Shown in pieces: positions 47,852-60,632 of a stretch of 64,000 nt of DNA. Every line of letters starts with the position of its first letter. Positions within the stretch are counted from its first letter, which is position 1. Source of the stretch: Callorhinus ursinus (lineage: Eukaryota; Chordata; Mammalia; Carnivora; Otariidae); assembly GCF_003265705.1 (NCBI RefSeq), contig NW_020312788.1, forward strand, positions 8,100,695 to 8,164,694, given 5' to 3'. Under the pieces are notes generated by a model. The model saw nothing but the letters and a program-made list of their open reading frames with translations, did not search any database and had not been told where the DNA came from. The translations under genes were made by a program, and so were the position numbers.

Positions 47852-48078
47852 AAGAACATAAAAGTGAGGGCGCCTGGGTGGCTCAGTTGGTTAAGCGACT
47901 GCCTTCGGCTCAGGTCATGATCCTGGAGTCCCGGGGATCGAGTCCCACATCAGGCTCCCTGCTCAGCGGGGAGTCTGCTTCTCCCTCTGACCCTCTTCCC
48001 TCTCGTGCTCTCTATCTCTCATTCTCTCTCTCTCAAATAAATAAATAAAATCTTTAAAAAAAAGAACATAAAAGTGAG
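47852..48078 (+). mobile_element. SINEC element, young CTCTCGTGC-type
   Basis: The body 47869-48061 has the head 'ggcgcctgggtggctcagtt', 'ctcaggtcatgatcctggag', 'gaccctcttccctctcgtgc', 'ctctatctctcattctctct' and an AAATAAATAAATAAAATCTTT-poly-A tail. TSDs 'aagaacataaaagtgag' at 47852-47868 and 48062-48078 are identical over 17 bp. Confidence 0.97.
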
Positions 48079-49261
48079 AGGGAACAATTACTCTCTTTTT
48101 ATCTTTTACTCCTTACTGCATTGTTTGGCCTAGGAATATATTAGGAATATATTCATTACTTTATATAAGTAAACATGCAATCAAATAATCCTGTGTCATC
48201 AACACAGAATATATTATTATTGTTGTATAATTGTATAGTTGAATGCAAATGCAGCTATGTTTAATTACGTTCTGTAAATGACCCAACAGAAGGAGAACAG
48301 AATCCATTTTAATTTGAAGTAAATATTTTTGAGTTGCAAACAACATCTGAAAATTCCACTTTTTGGGGGGGGAATACAAGTATTCAATGGCAACTTGTCA
48401 AAGAAGACTTTCAGTTAAATGCAGAACTGGAAAAATTAAGACCCAGGAATTGTTCTCAGGTTCTACCGTTGTCTCATTGAGTTCTCATAAGCAATCTCCT
48501 AGTGTACCAGTGCCCAAAACAAGAAAATGCATGCTGCTCTACTATGCAAGGCAATGTGACTTCTCAGGAGAGAATTAATATTTAAATGACTTCAAAATAA
48601 TAAGTGGATATTTTAAAAATCCATTGAATGCAAAATAGTCCTAGATGGTTGTTATTACAAACCTAAAAGTAAAAATCATTTTCAAGTTTTTCTGGCATAC
48701 TTTTGTTCTCTAAAAATTTACTATGTGTGTAGACTTGAGCTTTTCTTGAAACAAAAAGCTTTGTGACGTAATTATTCAGATATAATCTCTAAGAAATCTT
48801 CAGCATACAAAAAACGACTTCGGTGCTTTATTTCAAAATCCATTCATGCATAACAAAGACGTTTTGCCTCTGAGAAGGTTTTGTCTTGAATAGTTAGAAG
48901 AAGAAACCACTCAGGTGAATTTATTTAATAATTGATAATGGAAATAGAGTCTTAATGAAATTTCTATCTTCCTGAAGCATGAACTCTGTATTTATAACTT
49001 TTTATTATTATCTAATACTGGTGTGCATTTACCTGACAGCCTGGCTACGACTCCTGTTAACAATATAAAGTATCTGTGTTGGAAATTTTTCAAGCACTAA
49101 TCTCTCTTCATTAATCTCAAATAAAACCATATAGGCAGTGGTGAAGAGAAAATTGTCATGACAGAAACATGTTCTTGCTCAACACATTTTAATTTAAATG
49201 AGTATTTGGTTTCAGTTTCAGAGACTGGACACCGGTAATGGTAATATTATTTCACTGAAAC
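48079..49261. other. Unassigned AT-rich DNA
   Basis: A G-run is at about 48365-48371. No gene or named repeat recognised. Confidence 0.45.
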
Positions 49262-49493
49262 AGATATTTCTGTCAGGAAACAAACTGAGGGTTGCTGGAG
49301 TGGAGGGGGGTGGGAGGGATCCGGTGGCTGGGTGATGGACATTAGGGTGGGTATGTGCTATGGTGAGCACTGTGAATTGTATAAGACTGTTGAATCACAG
49401 ACCTGTACCCTGAAACAAATAATATATTATATGTTAATAAAAAATAAACAAAAATAGCTTGTTTGAATTGAGAAAAAAAGATATTCTTTCTGT
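49262..49493 (+). mobile_element. Short L1 3' end ending after the first 3' module
   Basis: 49275-49455 matches the first of the two 3' UTR modules of the other carnivoran L1s here ('aggaaacaaactgagggttg', 'gtatgtgctatggtgagcac', 'gaccctgaaacaaataat'-type end). It then ends in an A-rich tail with no second module. Flanks 'agatatttctgt' (49262-49273) and 'agatattctttctgt' (49479-49493) may be TSDs with a 3-bp difference. Confidence 0.85.
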
Positions 49494-50759
49494 AGATTCA
49501 TTGAAATTTAAGATTGAAAGTGGTTAAATTTACACTTTTAATAAATAAAATTCAGAAAAAAATCATTCTTAGAATCATAACATTTGGAAAGAATCTTCCA
49601 ACATGAGGGCCACTCCCACTCCAACACTTTTTATTTTACAAATCTGAAGATATTCAAGCCCAGAAATAAATGGACTTCAGTTGCCTGATGTTCTAGAACC
49701 ACTAAATCAGAGACTAAAAAATGAGCAGCGTTCTTAGCAGCCCATCATCCCAATGAAGTCACAATCTAACATGACAGGAAAGTCATTATCTGGTTTCTGC
49801 TGGAATTCTGCCAAGGACAGGAAGCCCCAAACTATTCCCAAATTGTCTATCCCATTTATGAACAATGGTGCTTGTAATTTTTATTTATTAGTCTCTATTC
49901 TGCCTTCTGGGATCAGAGTAATCTTTCCCTCTTCCACAACTGTCTTTCAACTCTGATTGCAGCTCTCGCGGCTTTTGGAAAATCTTCTCTTTTACCCAGT
50001 CTTGATATTTTTCACTCATTCCTCACATGAACTTTCCTTCAAACTTTATATCTTCTGTTGCCGCTTCCTCTGAGGATTTTATTCTATCAATTTCCCTTCT
50101 AAAATGTGATATCAAGAATAGAAGACTATAAAAATCTGATTATAATCTAATTGGACACTATAGAGTTGAGAGGCTATATGGCCACTAAGATTTATATTAT
50201 CACAATTGCATTATATTATATAATTAATATAAAATTATATTACTTTATTTTAGTATTGTCTTTGTAACTTTAAAAAAACTGAACTTAGATACTCTAAAGT
50301 GTGATTATTAATGATTAATATCCACATTATAAGCACATTTATAAAATTTATTTATTGTATTTTTTTCTGGGGATTTAAGATAATGATTTAGAAAGAATAA
50401 ATTTAGGAAAAGTAACCAATTAACTACTTTAGGAATTGTAGTACTCTCATATAATTGAAATCATTCTATAGCAATATATAAAGTAGCAATTATGCAATTT
50501 TCTCAGTCCAGGAAAACAGCCTTTATAAGGGCCAGATTATTGGCTCTTCCTTCCTAATAAGTAGGTCAGACATTAGCTGGAGGCATCGCAAAGGCTGTTA
50601 AGCATTCATTAACTTTATGTGAAAAAACTGCTGCTGTAAGGAAACCATACATTTCTAAAGAAGATACCAGTATTTATTAGCAGATTATTTAGGAATGACT
50701 ACTCTCTCTTCATCGGGGATTTTTTTTTAATGCTAATAAATAAAATTAATGGAATGCTT
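49494..50759. other. Unassigned DNA, weak MIR trace
   Basis: A possible MIR3-like patch ('ttattttacaaatctgaaga' to 'caagcccagaaataaatg') is at about 49610-49710. AT-rich palindromic runs ('attatattatataattaata') are at about 50200-50240. Confidence 0.4.
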
Positions 50760-50975
50760 ACTTTAGCCAGGTACAGTGCTGTCTTCTACCTGTTATATCT
50801 TCTATTTCTTACATTGTTTTGATTTATATATACAATTATTAAGCCATTTTACCAATGAAGAAAAAATAAGGTTTATTGAAAATAATTTGCCAAAAGTCAT
50901 AATTCTAGTTAGTGACAAAGATAGGACTTGAACTAGGTATGTCTGACACCCACGGACTTAATTACTTTGCCATTA
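50760..50975 (+). repeat. MIR SINE, sense
   Basis: 'ttagccaggtacagtgctgt', 'cattttaccaatgaagaaaa', 'ttagtgacaaagataggact' and 'ttgaactaggtatgtctgac' are in MIR order. Confidence 0.8.
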
Positions 50976-52483
50976 TCCATCCATTATTTGGTTACTTAAT
51001 TAATTAAAATAAAGTTGGCTTTAATGTTGACAAGGCTCAGAGATAGATGTTAATATAACCACTAAGTGCTGGATCTTAATCAACATTCAAGGGCTCTGAA
51101 CTTCTGACCCCAGGACCAACCTCTGTCTCTCTAGGTACTGTTCTGGCAAAGCTGACATGCCATACTTCTAAACTACATATTACATTTTGCTCTATTTGGA
51201 CTTTGTATTTTGAAATTCAGAAAACCAACATATAGTTTGATCTCTCTCTATTTTTCTTTCTCCCTTATAACTTAAAACATCCCAAAGTTTTCCACTGAAA
51301 TGTTCCTGATGGCAGAGGATAATGAAATGTATCTCTGCAAGTAATAACAAAAAAAAGTCCTTTGTGCAAGCCATATCGATCTTGGAAGTTTTGTTTTTTA
51401 ACTTAAAAACTAATGCAAGTTTTATACTTTACTGCATAATACATAATTGTTTTATTTATGTTTTTTAACCAAAAATTTTTTAACAAAATTAAAACTTTGG
51501 AAAGAAGCACCATGTGACTTTTTAAACCTTGCTACTTTCATGTTATCTGTAGGACACCCATATTTTAATTTGAGTATAAGGGTGGTAAGAGGTTCATTCA
51601 AAATTCATCAATTCATTTTTCATACTTTTATTTATTTAAAAAAACTTATTCAGTATCTACTTTATGCAAAAATGATACAGACACAATATAAAAATAAATA
51701 AATAATAGATACTATCTGCCCATGAAAACCTCAAAATCATAGCCGGGGAGAAAGCCTAGCAAATAATTCTAGTACTTACCCTCTAGTAATAAAAGCTGCT
51801 TCAGTAAGTCTTAATAGTTATTAATAAAATATTAACACATTCTCTTTTTTCTAACTTTGTATTTGAAACTCATATGGGCCATTTGCAGGCAATGAATGGA
51901 TATTGATGCCACAAATACAAATGCCATTTCTCAATTGCTCTCTTATTTAGATTCTCTGGGCTTTTGCTTTGCGTGTATCTCCTATAAGCACCTTTGTATA
52001 GGAAAGTAGATGTCTGAGACAGCAGGCTAAATAAAACTTCTTTTGTAATTATAGGATTTCGTATATTAATTTGATGTGTTCAACATCTCTTAGTTGTAAC
52101 ATTATTTTCCATATTAAGGCCTTCCATGATGATTGCAATTTGTTGATTATTGACATCCAATATTTCTGTTTGATCAACATTAAGGAATTTCCTTGTTCTT
52201 CTAATATTCAAATAGCTTACCTATTTTTTAGTGCTCTTGTTCATCTTTCCAACCCTATCATGGGATTTTAGGGTCACTGTAGATTTGGATTCCTTTAATA
52301 TTGTTATTGCTATATATTGTTAACATTCCTTATGTGGTTTCCCAAGTTCTTTTTAAAAGGTTCAACTGTTTTTACACCTTTAGAGTTTTAAAACTGAAGA
52401 TTTATGTATTCTGAAAGGCACCCAAAATCATCCAATAAACACTCATAAATACTAATATTTCTTACAATGTTACACTATTACAC
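50976..52483. other. Unassigned AT-rich DNA
   Basis: No gene or repeat family recognised. Open frames of 60-84 codons lack any recognisable similarity. Confidence 0.45.
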
Positions 52484-52704
52484 TAAAAATATGTAAAACA
52501 GGGACACCTGGGTGGCTCAGTGGGTTAAGCAGCTGCCTTCGGCACAGGTCATGATCCTGAGGCTGGGATCATCTGTAAGGGGCTCCCTGTTCAGTGGGGA
52601 GCCTGCTCTCCCTCTCCCATTCCCCCCCACCACTTGTGCTCTCTCTCTGTCAAATAAATAAATAAAATCTTAAAAAAATTCAAAAAATAAAAATATTTAA
52701 AACA
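52484..52704 (+). mobile_element. SINEC element, diverged
   Basis: The body 52501-52687 has the head 'gggacacctgggtggctcag', 'ggcacaggtcatgatcctga' with a deletion in the tRNA B-box part, a CT-rich part with a C-run ('cccccccaccac') and an AAATAAATAAATAAAATCTT tail. TSDs 'taaaaatatgtaaaaca' (52484-52500) and 'taaaaatatttaaaaca' (52688-52704) match at 16 of 17. Confidence 0.95.
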
Positions 52705-53084
52705 TATTAATAACATGTACTGAATTCTAGGCCTAGTTTTAGCAATACTATGTAAATAAATGTCAGATGTACATAGAGAGTTTATAAACACTCACTCCCT
52801 CCTGTCACCTACCAATAATATTTATGAATTAATAGTTATGATATTCAAATGGTTCCTGTATGTTTAATTGTTCATTGATAGGAATGACATGTGAAAAGCA
52901 TATTCAGCTAAAACCTGGAGAAACATATCTGAGCATTCTATGTGTAGAGAAAAGCAAAGCAGTGTTAATTAGCTGCTTAATAATCTATTGAAGAGACTTA
53001 AAAGAAGACATTTTCCCCTGCCTGGAAGAATTTAGATAGTTTCCATGAGGAAGGTTGCATTTAATCTGGACTTAAAGCATAGAT
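52705..53084. other. Unassigned DNA
   Basis: Nothing recognised with confidence. Confidence 0.45.
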
Positions 53085-53290
53085 GGCCCTTTCTTATAAA
53101 GGGCCAGGTAGTAAATATTTAAGGTTTTGCAGGCCAACAGGCAAAACCGAAGATATTAAGTAGGCACTTATATGACCACTTAAAATGCAACTACTTAAAA
53201 ATGTAATATCCAGCTTGTGGGCTAGACAGAAAATGGGTGAAGGGCCGGATTTGGCTGCAGGCCAGTTTGTTGACCTGATGTACAGTATGG
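53085..53290 (-). repeat. hAT-type non-autonomous DNA transposon fragment
   Basis: 'tataaagggccaggtagtaa', 'atttaaggttttgcaggcca' and, at the other end, 'gggccggatttggctgcagg' with 'ccagtttgttgacc' are the typical ends of a widespread mammalian hAT-Charlie-class repeat whose sense start reads 'ggtcggcaaactacggccc'. The middle is diverged. The exact family name needs a library comparison. Confidence 0.7.
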
Positions 53291-54850
53291 TGGATTTTAA
53301 GACATGAATTATGTGGAAAGAATGTTCTGGGCTGAGAAGAGCATAAGCAAAAGCAATTAGAGTTCTGTGAATGTGAACAGGCATAGAAGAAACTAGAGAA
53401 AAATACAGCTGGAAATATATCAGAGACTAGATCGTGGAGGGCTTAGCATAATGGGTAAAGTTTAGTTCGTGGCAAACACTTCAGGTATACCATAGGTAAT
53501 TTATTATTGCATTTATTGAACACAGTATGGGCCAATAATTTATACTGTCTGGAGTTTGACTCCAGATCCTGTATTGTGACCTCTGTGATTCACTGCTGCT
53601 TATGAACATTATTGATTCATTACTTGTTTGGTTGATGCCCACGGCAGGCTAACTAAGGATGTGCTAATACATATAACTTAGTTCTTATTCCTTAGGAGTT
53701 TATAGTCTTATGTACTATAAACTATGCAAAAGAATATTAATATGAAGAATTTGTAAATTGTGGCAACACAAATTTAGGAATGACCTCTCATAGGTTTAAA
53801 AAGAAAATCATCAAACATACTGTGAAAGTCTCATGTTTTAAGAGTTACAGTGTTTTACTATATGCATTACATATTACTATCCCTCCAAAACACACACAAA
53901 TACACACACACACGGGGCAGAGTCCTGCTTGAGAAGGGAGTGCAGGAGTCTGGAACAAAGAAAATGGCAATTCTCTCAGCAGTTTGGGCCAGGAGCTACT
54001 TAACTAATTCACATGGCCCCCTGTGCCCTCAGGTAAACACATAGACTAAGGTTCTCCCATCTTTTTTACTTGGGACCAGGGACCAGCATCCTTTTGACTC
54101 TGGGAAGCCACAATTGAAACCCCTCTATATTTATTGCTGCATGTTTTACTGTACACATTGCGTTGACAAAACTAGTCTTTGTCCACTTTGATCACACTGA
54201 ATGCATATCTTTTTCTTAAACCCCTGGAGTACTCAGAGTGTTTAGAAACTACTCATTTATGTCTTTCTAGGAGTAGATGGACAAATAACTGTCATTGGCT
54301 TATCAACCTAGGAAAAAGAGATGATTTATGTGAATTGGGAGATGTGTCATACACAGAGTTTATAAATAGTCTCACAGAGCATCAGCATAGAAACTTTCCC
54401 AGGGAAGTATACTTTCTCTGGATGTTACCAGAAACTCTGAGTGATCTCCTGTGAGAGAAAGAACAGAATGCTTGAAGTAAAGGAATACTGTTGCACATTC
54501 TTCCAATGCCAAAGGCATAGTGAAAATTTACAAATTGACTTCGCCTCTTTTGCAAAGCTCCAGGACAGAAGGTGAGAAATTTGCACGGCTATAGCGTCAG
54601 AAAATCTAGATACATTTTTTTCTAGTATTTTCCATACCTAAAAAGAGCAATGTCCATTTTTAATAGTCATAGAGCTGGTAATATACAGTATATGCTCATT
54701 AAAATTGCAAATGAGCTCAGCCACAGAGAGTTGTTTCCCAGTTACATGGTGAAATTTTAAAAAGTAATAAAAAACTTACAGATCATAAAAATGCTTCAGT
54801 AAATATGAACTCAAATAGAAGCAATGCACAATAATACCGTAGGTAGTCTT
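53291..54850. other. Unassigned DNA with CA tract
   Basis: A (CA)n tract is at about 53889-53913. Plus-strand frames of 64 and 91 codons (53850-54044, 54179-54454) have no recognisable similarity. No gene called. Confidence 0.45.
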
Positions 54851-55350
54851 TAAAAACAAAACAAACTGGAGTGGTGGGGTATGGGAGGGATGGGGTGGCT
54901 GGGTGATGGACATTGGCGAGGGTATGTGCTATGGTGAGCGCCGTGAATTGTGTAAGACTGATGAATCACAGACCTGTACCTCTGAAACAAATAATGCAAT
55001 ATATGTCAAGGAAAAAAAAAAGAAGAAGATAGCAGGAGGGGAAGAATGGGGGGGGGAAATCGGAGGGGGAGACGAACCGTGAGAGACTATGGACTCTGAG
55101 AAACAAACTGAGGGTTCGGTGGGGGGGATGGGTTAACCTGGTGATGGGTATTAAAGAGGGCANNNNNNNNNNTCGGTGGGGGGGATGGGTTAACCTGGTG
55201 ATGGGTATTAAAGAGGGCAAGTATTGAAGGGAGCACTGGGTGTTATATGCAAACAATGAATCATGGAACACTACCTGAAAAACTAATGATGTAATGTATG
55301 GTGATTAACATAACATAATAAAAAAATTTAATTAAAAAACAAAACACAAC
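54851..55350 (+). mobile_element. 5'-truncated carnivoran L1 3' end spanning an assembly gap
   Basis: It starts at 'ctggagtggtggggtatggg' (about 54865), goes through the first 3' module, an A-rich middle ('gaagaagatagcaggagggg'), the 'gagagactatggactctgag' second module and the terminus 'gattaacataacataataaa'. An N-gap interrupts the second module. A/C-rich flanks 'taaaaacaaaacaaa' (from 54851) and 'taaaaaacaaaacacaa' (from 55333) are possible TSDs but of low complexity. Confidence 0.9.
55163..55172. other. Assembly gap (10 N) with identical 47-bp flanks
   Basis: Ten N characters. The 47 bases before the gap (55116-55162) and the 47 after it (55173-55219), both starting 'tcggtggggggg', are identical. 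This indicates that two overlapping contig ends were joined without merging. Confidence 0.95.
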
Positions 55351-57504
55351 AACTCTTCCCATAGATTGTTTTGCTAAAACAGAGTAGAAAAGTTTTACTA
55401 ATTGTGAAGTGCCACAAATTAAATATGAATCAAAGTGGTAATGATTTTTAAAATTAAATAAATATGTATATATTTATACAGAGAGAAAGAGAGAAAGACT
55501 AAGTTGTATTCATAAGCTCGTTATTTTCTGGGGTCAAGAAACCTCAGTCAATAGATATTCTCTACCTTTAATAAAGTAATATGTTGAGTGTGGTCTGTGT
55601 TTATCATAAGGATGTTCAAAGTTTTTCAGAGAAGAAAAATTAAAATAATTAAAGAAGAAATAGGACATCTGAGGAAAGCAACTTGTGTCAGTTTATTTAG
55701 AAAAGCAAAAGCAAAGTGATTCCTTCCTCCTAAGTATATGACACAAAAGTAGCAAAAAAATAACTTATTTTGAGTTATGACTTGGCTTACATGTAATTAA
55801 TTATTAAAATGAATATTATTTTTCACTATAGAGATATTAATAGCTAAAATCTTACATTTGTTCTTTGGATAAACCCTAATATTGGTCAGATTTCAAATCA
55901 CTGAGCTGCCTTTTTGATTATACTCAGGACAGGATGGCTTAACTCACCATTTGTTGAGAAAAAAAATTGTAAATATAGTGTCATAGAAACCAAGGGAACT
56001 TTCTGGCTGATAAAAACAATTGGTTCCAATGCATAAAGCTATAGGATATTGTTTTGGAATCATTAGTTGTTAACTATTTTATTTATACAGACAACTTTAC
56101 TTAGAAAAATACCTTGACACACTAAAAGGATGCACCATCAACAATTTTCTCTCATACAGATGACTTTTTGCTTGCTAAGATTTCCTTTCAGAACCAAAGA
56201 CTGGGGATGCCTAATTTAATTGTAAATAGCACAGATGCCATGCCTTTTCTCAAGCCTAATATTCCTGTAGTTACCCCCCAGAAAACTTCCTTAACCCCTG
56301 GACAGATGGTGGAGGAGAGGAAGATGCAGACAGTAGACAAGGTAGCAAGTAGAAAAAGAGTAGTATGGTGGTGACTCCAAGCTCATAAACAGGAACCACA
56401 CAATCGGTCCACTGAAGAACAAGTTTGAACTTTCTCTTACAAAATCCCACTAATCCGCTGAGTCAGAACCATTATTTTTACAGGTGCAGACAAATATCAT
56501 TGCATAGTATATCAATTTGCTTCATTAAGCATTTTTCTTTAAAGAATTAAATGCATTTCTTTGTTTTCCATAATGTAAATGCAATTTCATTTCAGCTATA
56601 AACTTTTACATATAGTTTCTCTGAAATTTATACCTGTACTTACTGTGTAATTAGAGTGAAGCAGCATATTCTGGGAGACTTTTTGCAAATAGGTTCTGAT
56701 AAATTGCTCAGAGTGGTGTCTGAAACAAAATCAATAGTTTGAATGATCATCAGTTAGGGATGCTCTGATTGATACAATAAGGTTAGAAAGCAAGCTGGTT
56801 TAGCATTATTTGACAAAAATCACCATAAAAACACTGGGAGGGCAGTTCTTAGAGTCATTAAAATATTTCAAAGGAAGAAATCCCATTAACTCAGGGGTTC
56901 CTCTCAGTTAATAGCTTGAGCCGTGTATGGTTTCAATTGCACAAATATTTCTATCTTCTCTCCATTTCACTCCATAAAGTATTTTTAAAATTCTCCAACC
57001 ATAGGATTCTCTCATCTTATACTTCCCCAAATGCTCATAATTTGGCTGCTAGGCTTTTCCTCGTTAAATTGTTTCAGTATAACAGTAAACACATTCTAAG
57101 ATCTCTGGTACATTATATTACTTAGTGCTTTTCTGGCTACCTAGTGCTAAGTAACCGCCTGGTTATCAGCTTTCTGGTTCCCTACTCCCCATTCTAGAAC
57201 AGCAAGAAGACAACTGCATGCTGATGTGGATTTTAAGTGAAGCAAGTGTTACTGCAGCCCCAAGGCTTCTCTGTGGCTTCCAGCAGATGCATGCAGGTAC
57301 TTCTGCTGTCCACTACTCTCCTGTTCCCAGGAGGCAGCACAGTGTGATACGAGTGAAAGAAGCATTTTGGCAGCAGATACGATCTTTCCAGAATCATTCA
57401 AATATTGACGACAATACGCCCCTTCAAGAATACCCCACAATGATTCTGTGCCTTTCCTGAGAAGGCACTGTAGATAGCTAAATTGAGAATCTTATAATCA
57501 CCTA
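55351..57504. other. Unassigned AT-rich DNA
   Basis: No gene or repeat family recognised. Frames of 60-80 codons around 56168-57460 have no recognisable similarity, and overlapping frames occur on both strands. Confidence 0.45.
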
Positions 57505-57625
57505 TTTCCAAAAAATATTTGCTGTATTCCTACTGCACACAAGACATTGTAATAGAGTCATAATGGATACACAGACAAGATTCAGAGACAAGAATTCACC
57601 TTAAGGACCTTGCTACTCATTTGTT
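57505..57625 (-). repeat. Possible L2 3' end, antisense
   Basis: 'aaaaatatttgctgtattcc', 'actgcacacaagacattgta' and 'aatggatacacagacaagat' resemble the antisense L2 3' end. Confidence 0.5.
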
Positions 57626-58139
57626 TAATTAAAAAAAAAGCGTGTGTAATTAAAAATTAGCATAAAAATTAAAAGACAAGATGATAATGCAAAAGGTACT
57701 GTGTTCTAGCAAATTGCCTTACATATAGGGACTAGTCGATATGTATTTGCTGCTATGATTACTATACTTGCTGAATTATGCATACCAATGAGTGCTTAAA
57801 GAGTCTAGACAGGAGCCAGCCCTGCGGAGTATTCAGAAAACCTGAACAGATTTGTTGTAGTAAGATTGGGCAGGGCTTAAGACAGAATTTATTCAAGGCA
57901 AAATCTCCCATACTTTATACTTACCTAGTAGAATTTATTGAGTTCAGGAGTCTTTAGTTCCACTTGAAAGATATACTCAGCATGGTCCCATTATTGTCCT
58001 TTTTCTTAATGAGCAAATAAAAGAAAATGACTGCATGGGCTTCGTTGAAACTGAAATGGTTAAAAAATATGGTTAAGGCTTGTCAATTATTAAACTTATC
58101 CAAATATCCCAGACTCTTTGATATTTTCTCCAGACGATA
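57626..58139. other. Unassigned DNA
   Basis: Nothing recognised apart from an A-rich run at about 57630-57640. Confidence 0.45.
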
Positions 58140-58432
58140 TTCTTTAATCATTTTTTTAACTCTGAGATAATTGTAAGAAATACAGTTATGAGAAATAGTA
58201 CAGAGGTACCTTTTACTTAGTTTCTGGTAACATCTTGAAAAACTATACTATAAGATAGCAACCAGGATATTATCATTGATATACTCAAGATACAAAACAT
58301 TTCTATCACAACTAGGATCCTTCAGTGATCACTGTTACTCTTCTCCTCTACCAACACCTTCCCTAACCCCTAGCAACCGCTGATCGTCTCTCCATTTCTA
58401 CAATTCTGTCATTTCCAGGATGTTATAAAATA

Positions 58433-58490
58433 GAATAATACAGTATATAAGCTTTTGGTATATAATACAGTATATAATACAATATATAAC
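58433..58490. repeat. AT-rich near-tandem repeat
   Basis: Repeated 'tataatacagtatataa'-like units lie within the antisense L1 3' UTR. Confidence 0.8.
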
Positions 58491-59975
58491 TCTCATTTCT
58501 GCTATAAACATCCCTAAAGTATATAGTATATAGCTTTTTTCATCGGCATAATTCCCTGGGTATTCATCCAGGTTTTCCATATATCATCAGTTCATTTTAT
58601 TGCTGAGTAGTATTCCATGGTATAGATGTACTACAGTTTTGTTTAACCATTCATCTGTGGAAAGGCATCTGTGTTATTTCTGGAATTTGGCTGTTACAAA
58701 TAAAACTGCTATAAACATTCATATACAAGTTTTATATAAACACAAGTCTTCACTTCTTAGGGATAAATGCTCAGGAATGCAATTGCTTTATCACGTGGTA
58801 GTTACATGTGTATTTTTTTTTAAGAAACTATCAAATTGTTTTTGCAGAGTGGCTGTACCATTTTACATTCTCACAAGCAATATACGAGTGATCCAGTTTC
58901 TCTAAATTCTCACTAGCATTTGATTTTTGTCAGTATTTTTTATTTTAACTATTTGATAGATGTACAGTAGTATTTCATTGTGTTTTTAACTTGCATTTTC
59001 CTAATGGTCAAAAAAACTGAACATCTTTTCATGTGATTATTTGCTACCTATAAATCCTCTTTAGTAGAACATTTCTTCATGCCTTTTGTCCATTTTCTAA
59101 TTGAGTTGTTTGTTTCTTTTACTGTTGAGTTTTGAGAGTTCGTTATATATAGTAGGTACTAGTCCTTTTTTGAATATGTGGTTTGCAGATATTTTCTACC
59201 ATTCTGTGGCTTGTCATTTTTATCAAAGTTGTTAGTTCTGATGAAGCCCAAATTATCTTTTAATTTTATGGACTGTGATTTTGGTGTCAAGTCTAAGAAT
59301 TCTTCACCTAGTCTAGATCTTAAAGATTTTCTCCTGTGTTTTTTCTCAATTTTTTGTTGATGTACACTTTACATTTAAGCTTGTGATACATTTTAATTAA
59401 TTTTTATATAAGATTTGAGACTTAGGTTGAGATTACTTTTTGTTATTGTTGTTACTGTTGAAAATGTTATCTTTCCTCAACTGAATTGCTTCTGCACCTT
59501 TGTAAAATATCAGTAGGGTATTTTTGTGTGGGTTTATTCTGGATTCCCTGTTCTGTCCCATTGTTTTGTACATCTATGCTCTACTAATATTACAAAGTCT
59601 TCATAACTATATTGAAATCATATAGGCTGATGTTTCCCACTTCATTCTTTTTCAAAATTGTTCTAACTGTTCTACTTACTTTGCCTGTCCATATAAAGTT
59701 TTTAATAATTTTATCTCTGTCTTCTTTTAAAAATCTTGCTGAGATTTTGATAAGAATTGTGTTAAAACCACATACCAATTTGGAGAGAACTGAAATTTTT
59801 ACTATTGATTCTTTCAACCCTTGAACATAGAGGTCTCTCCATTTATTTATAAATTTGTATAAATATTTATATATATGTATATATTATAGTTATAGTTATA
59901 AATCTTCATTTTCTTTCATTAGCATAGTGTGGCTTCCCCATACAAGTTCTATACCTATTTGTTATATTTACCTTC

Positions 59976-60632
59976 AAGTATTTATTTTATTTAATTTATT
60001 TATTTTATTTAGATTCAGTTAGTCAACATATAGTACATTATTAGTTTCAGATAAAGTGTTCAATAATTCATCAGTTGCATATGACACCCAGTGCTCATTA
60101 CATAACATGCCCTCCTTAATACCCATCACCCAGTTACCCCATCCCTCCACCCACGTCCCTCTCTAACTCTCCCCTGACAGGCTTGCTGACTGTAGCCATT
60201 TCCCCACTCTAATGCTTGGGAACTCTGCCAGCTCAGGCACCAACACCCCCCCCATTCTTTCTGTGACCCCAAAGATCCTGAGACCACACTGTCCCACCCA
60301 GGATTCTGCCCCAATTTACAGGAGCAGACTTCTGTTAGTTCTGATTTTGCACTCTGGGACTATATCACTTTCTGAGGCCAGCTTCCAGAAGCTTCCTTCC
60401 CCCACTATTTATCTTCCAATATATCACTTCTCCCATCTCCTACCTACCTTGCAAAAAGTGGTCACTTTTCTATTTGTAGAATTCCAGCAATTCTTTTCTT
60501 ACGTCTCAGGTGGAATTCATAGGTGTTCAGGATGATGTGATAGATAGCTAGCTAAATTCAAGGGACCAGGTGAAGCGAGGTTCCCTACACTTCTGCCATC
60601 TTGCTTCCCTCTTCCCTTTTAAGTATTTATTT
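59976..60632 (-). mobile_element. Mini-L1: 5' UTR joined to 3' UTR, no ORFs, with TSDs
   Basis: The insert 59988-60620 is read on the minus strand. It starts with an L1 5' end ('gggaagcaagatggcagaag', then a 'cacctatgaattccacctga' block and 'agtgaccactttttgcaagg'), the start of carnivoran L1 5' UTRs as I recall them. After about 430 nt it passes into an L1 3' terminus ('ggggtaactgggtgatgggt', 'gagcactgggtgtcatatgc', 'gaaactaataatgtactata') and an AAAT-rich tail. Both ORFs are absent. TSDs 'aagtatttattt' lie at 59976-59987 and 60621-60632 within the older L1. The junction is near 60120-60185. Confidence 0.82.
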
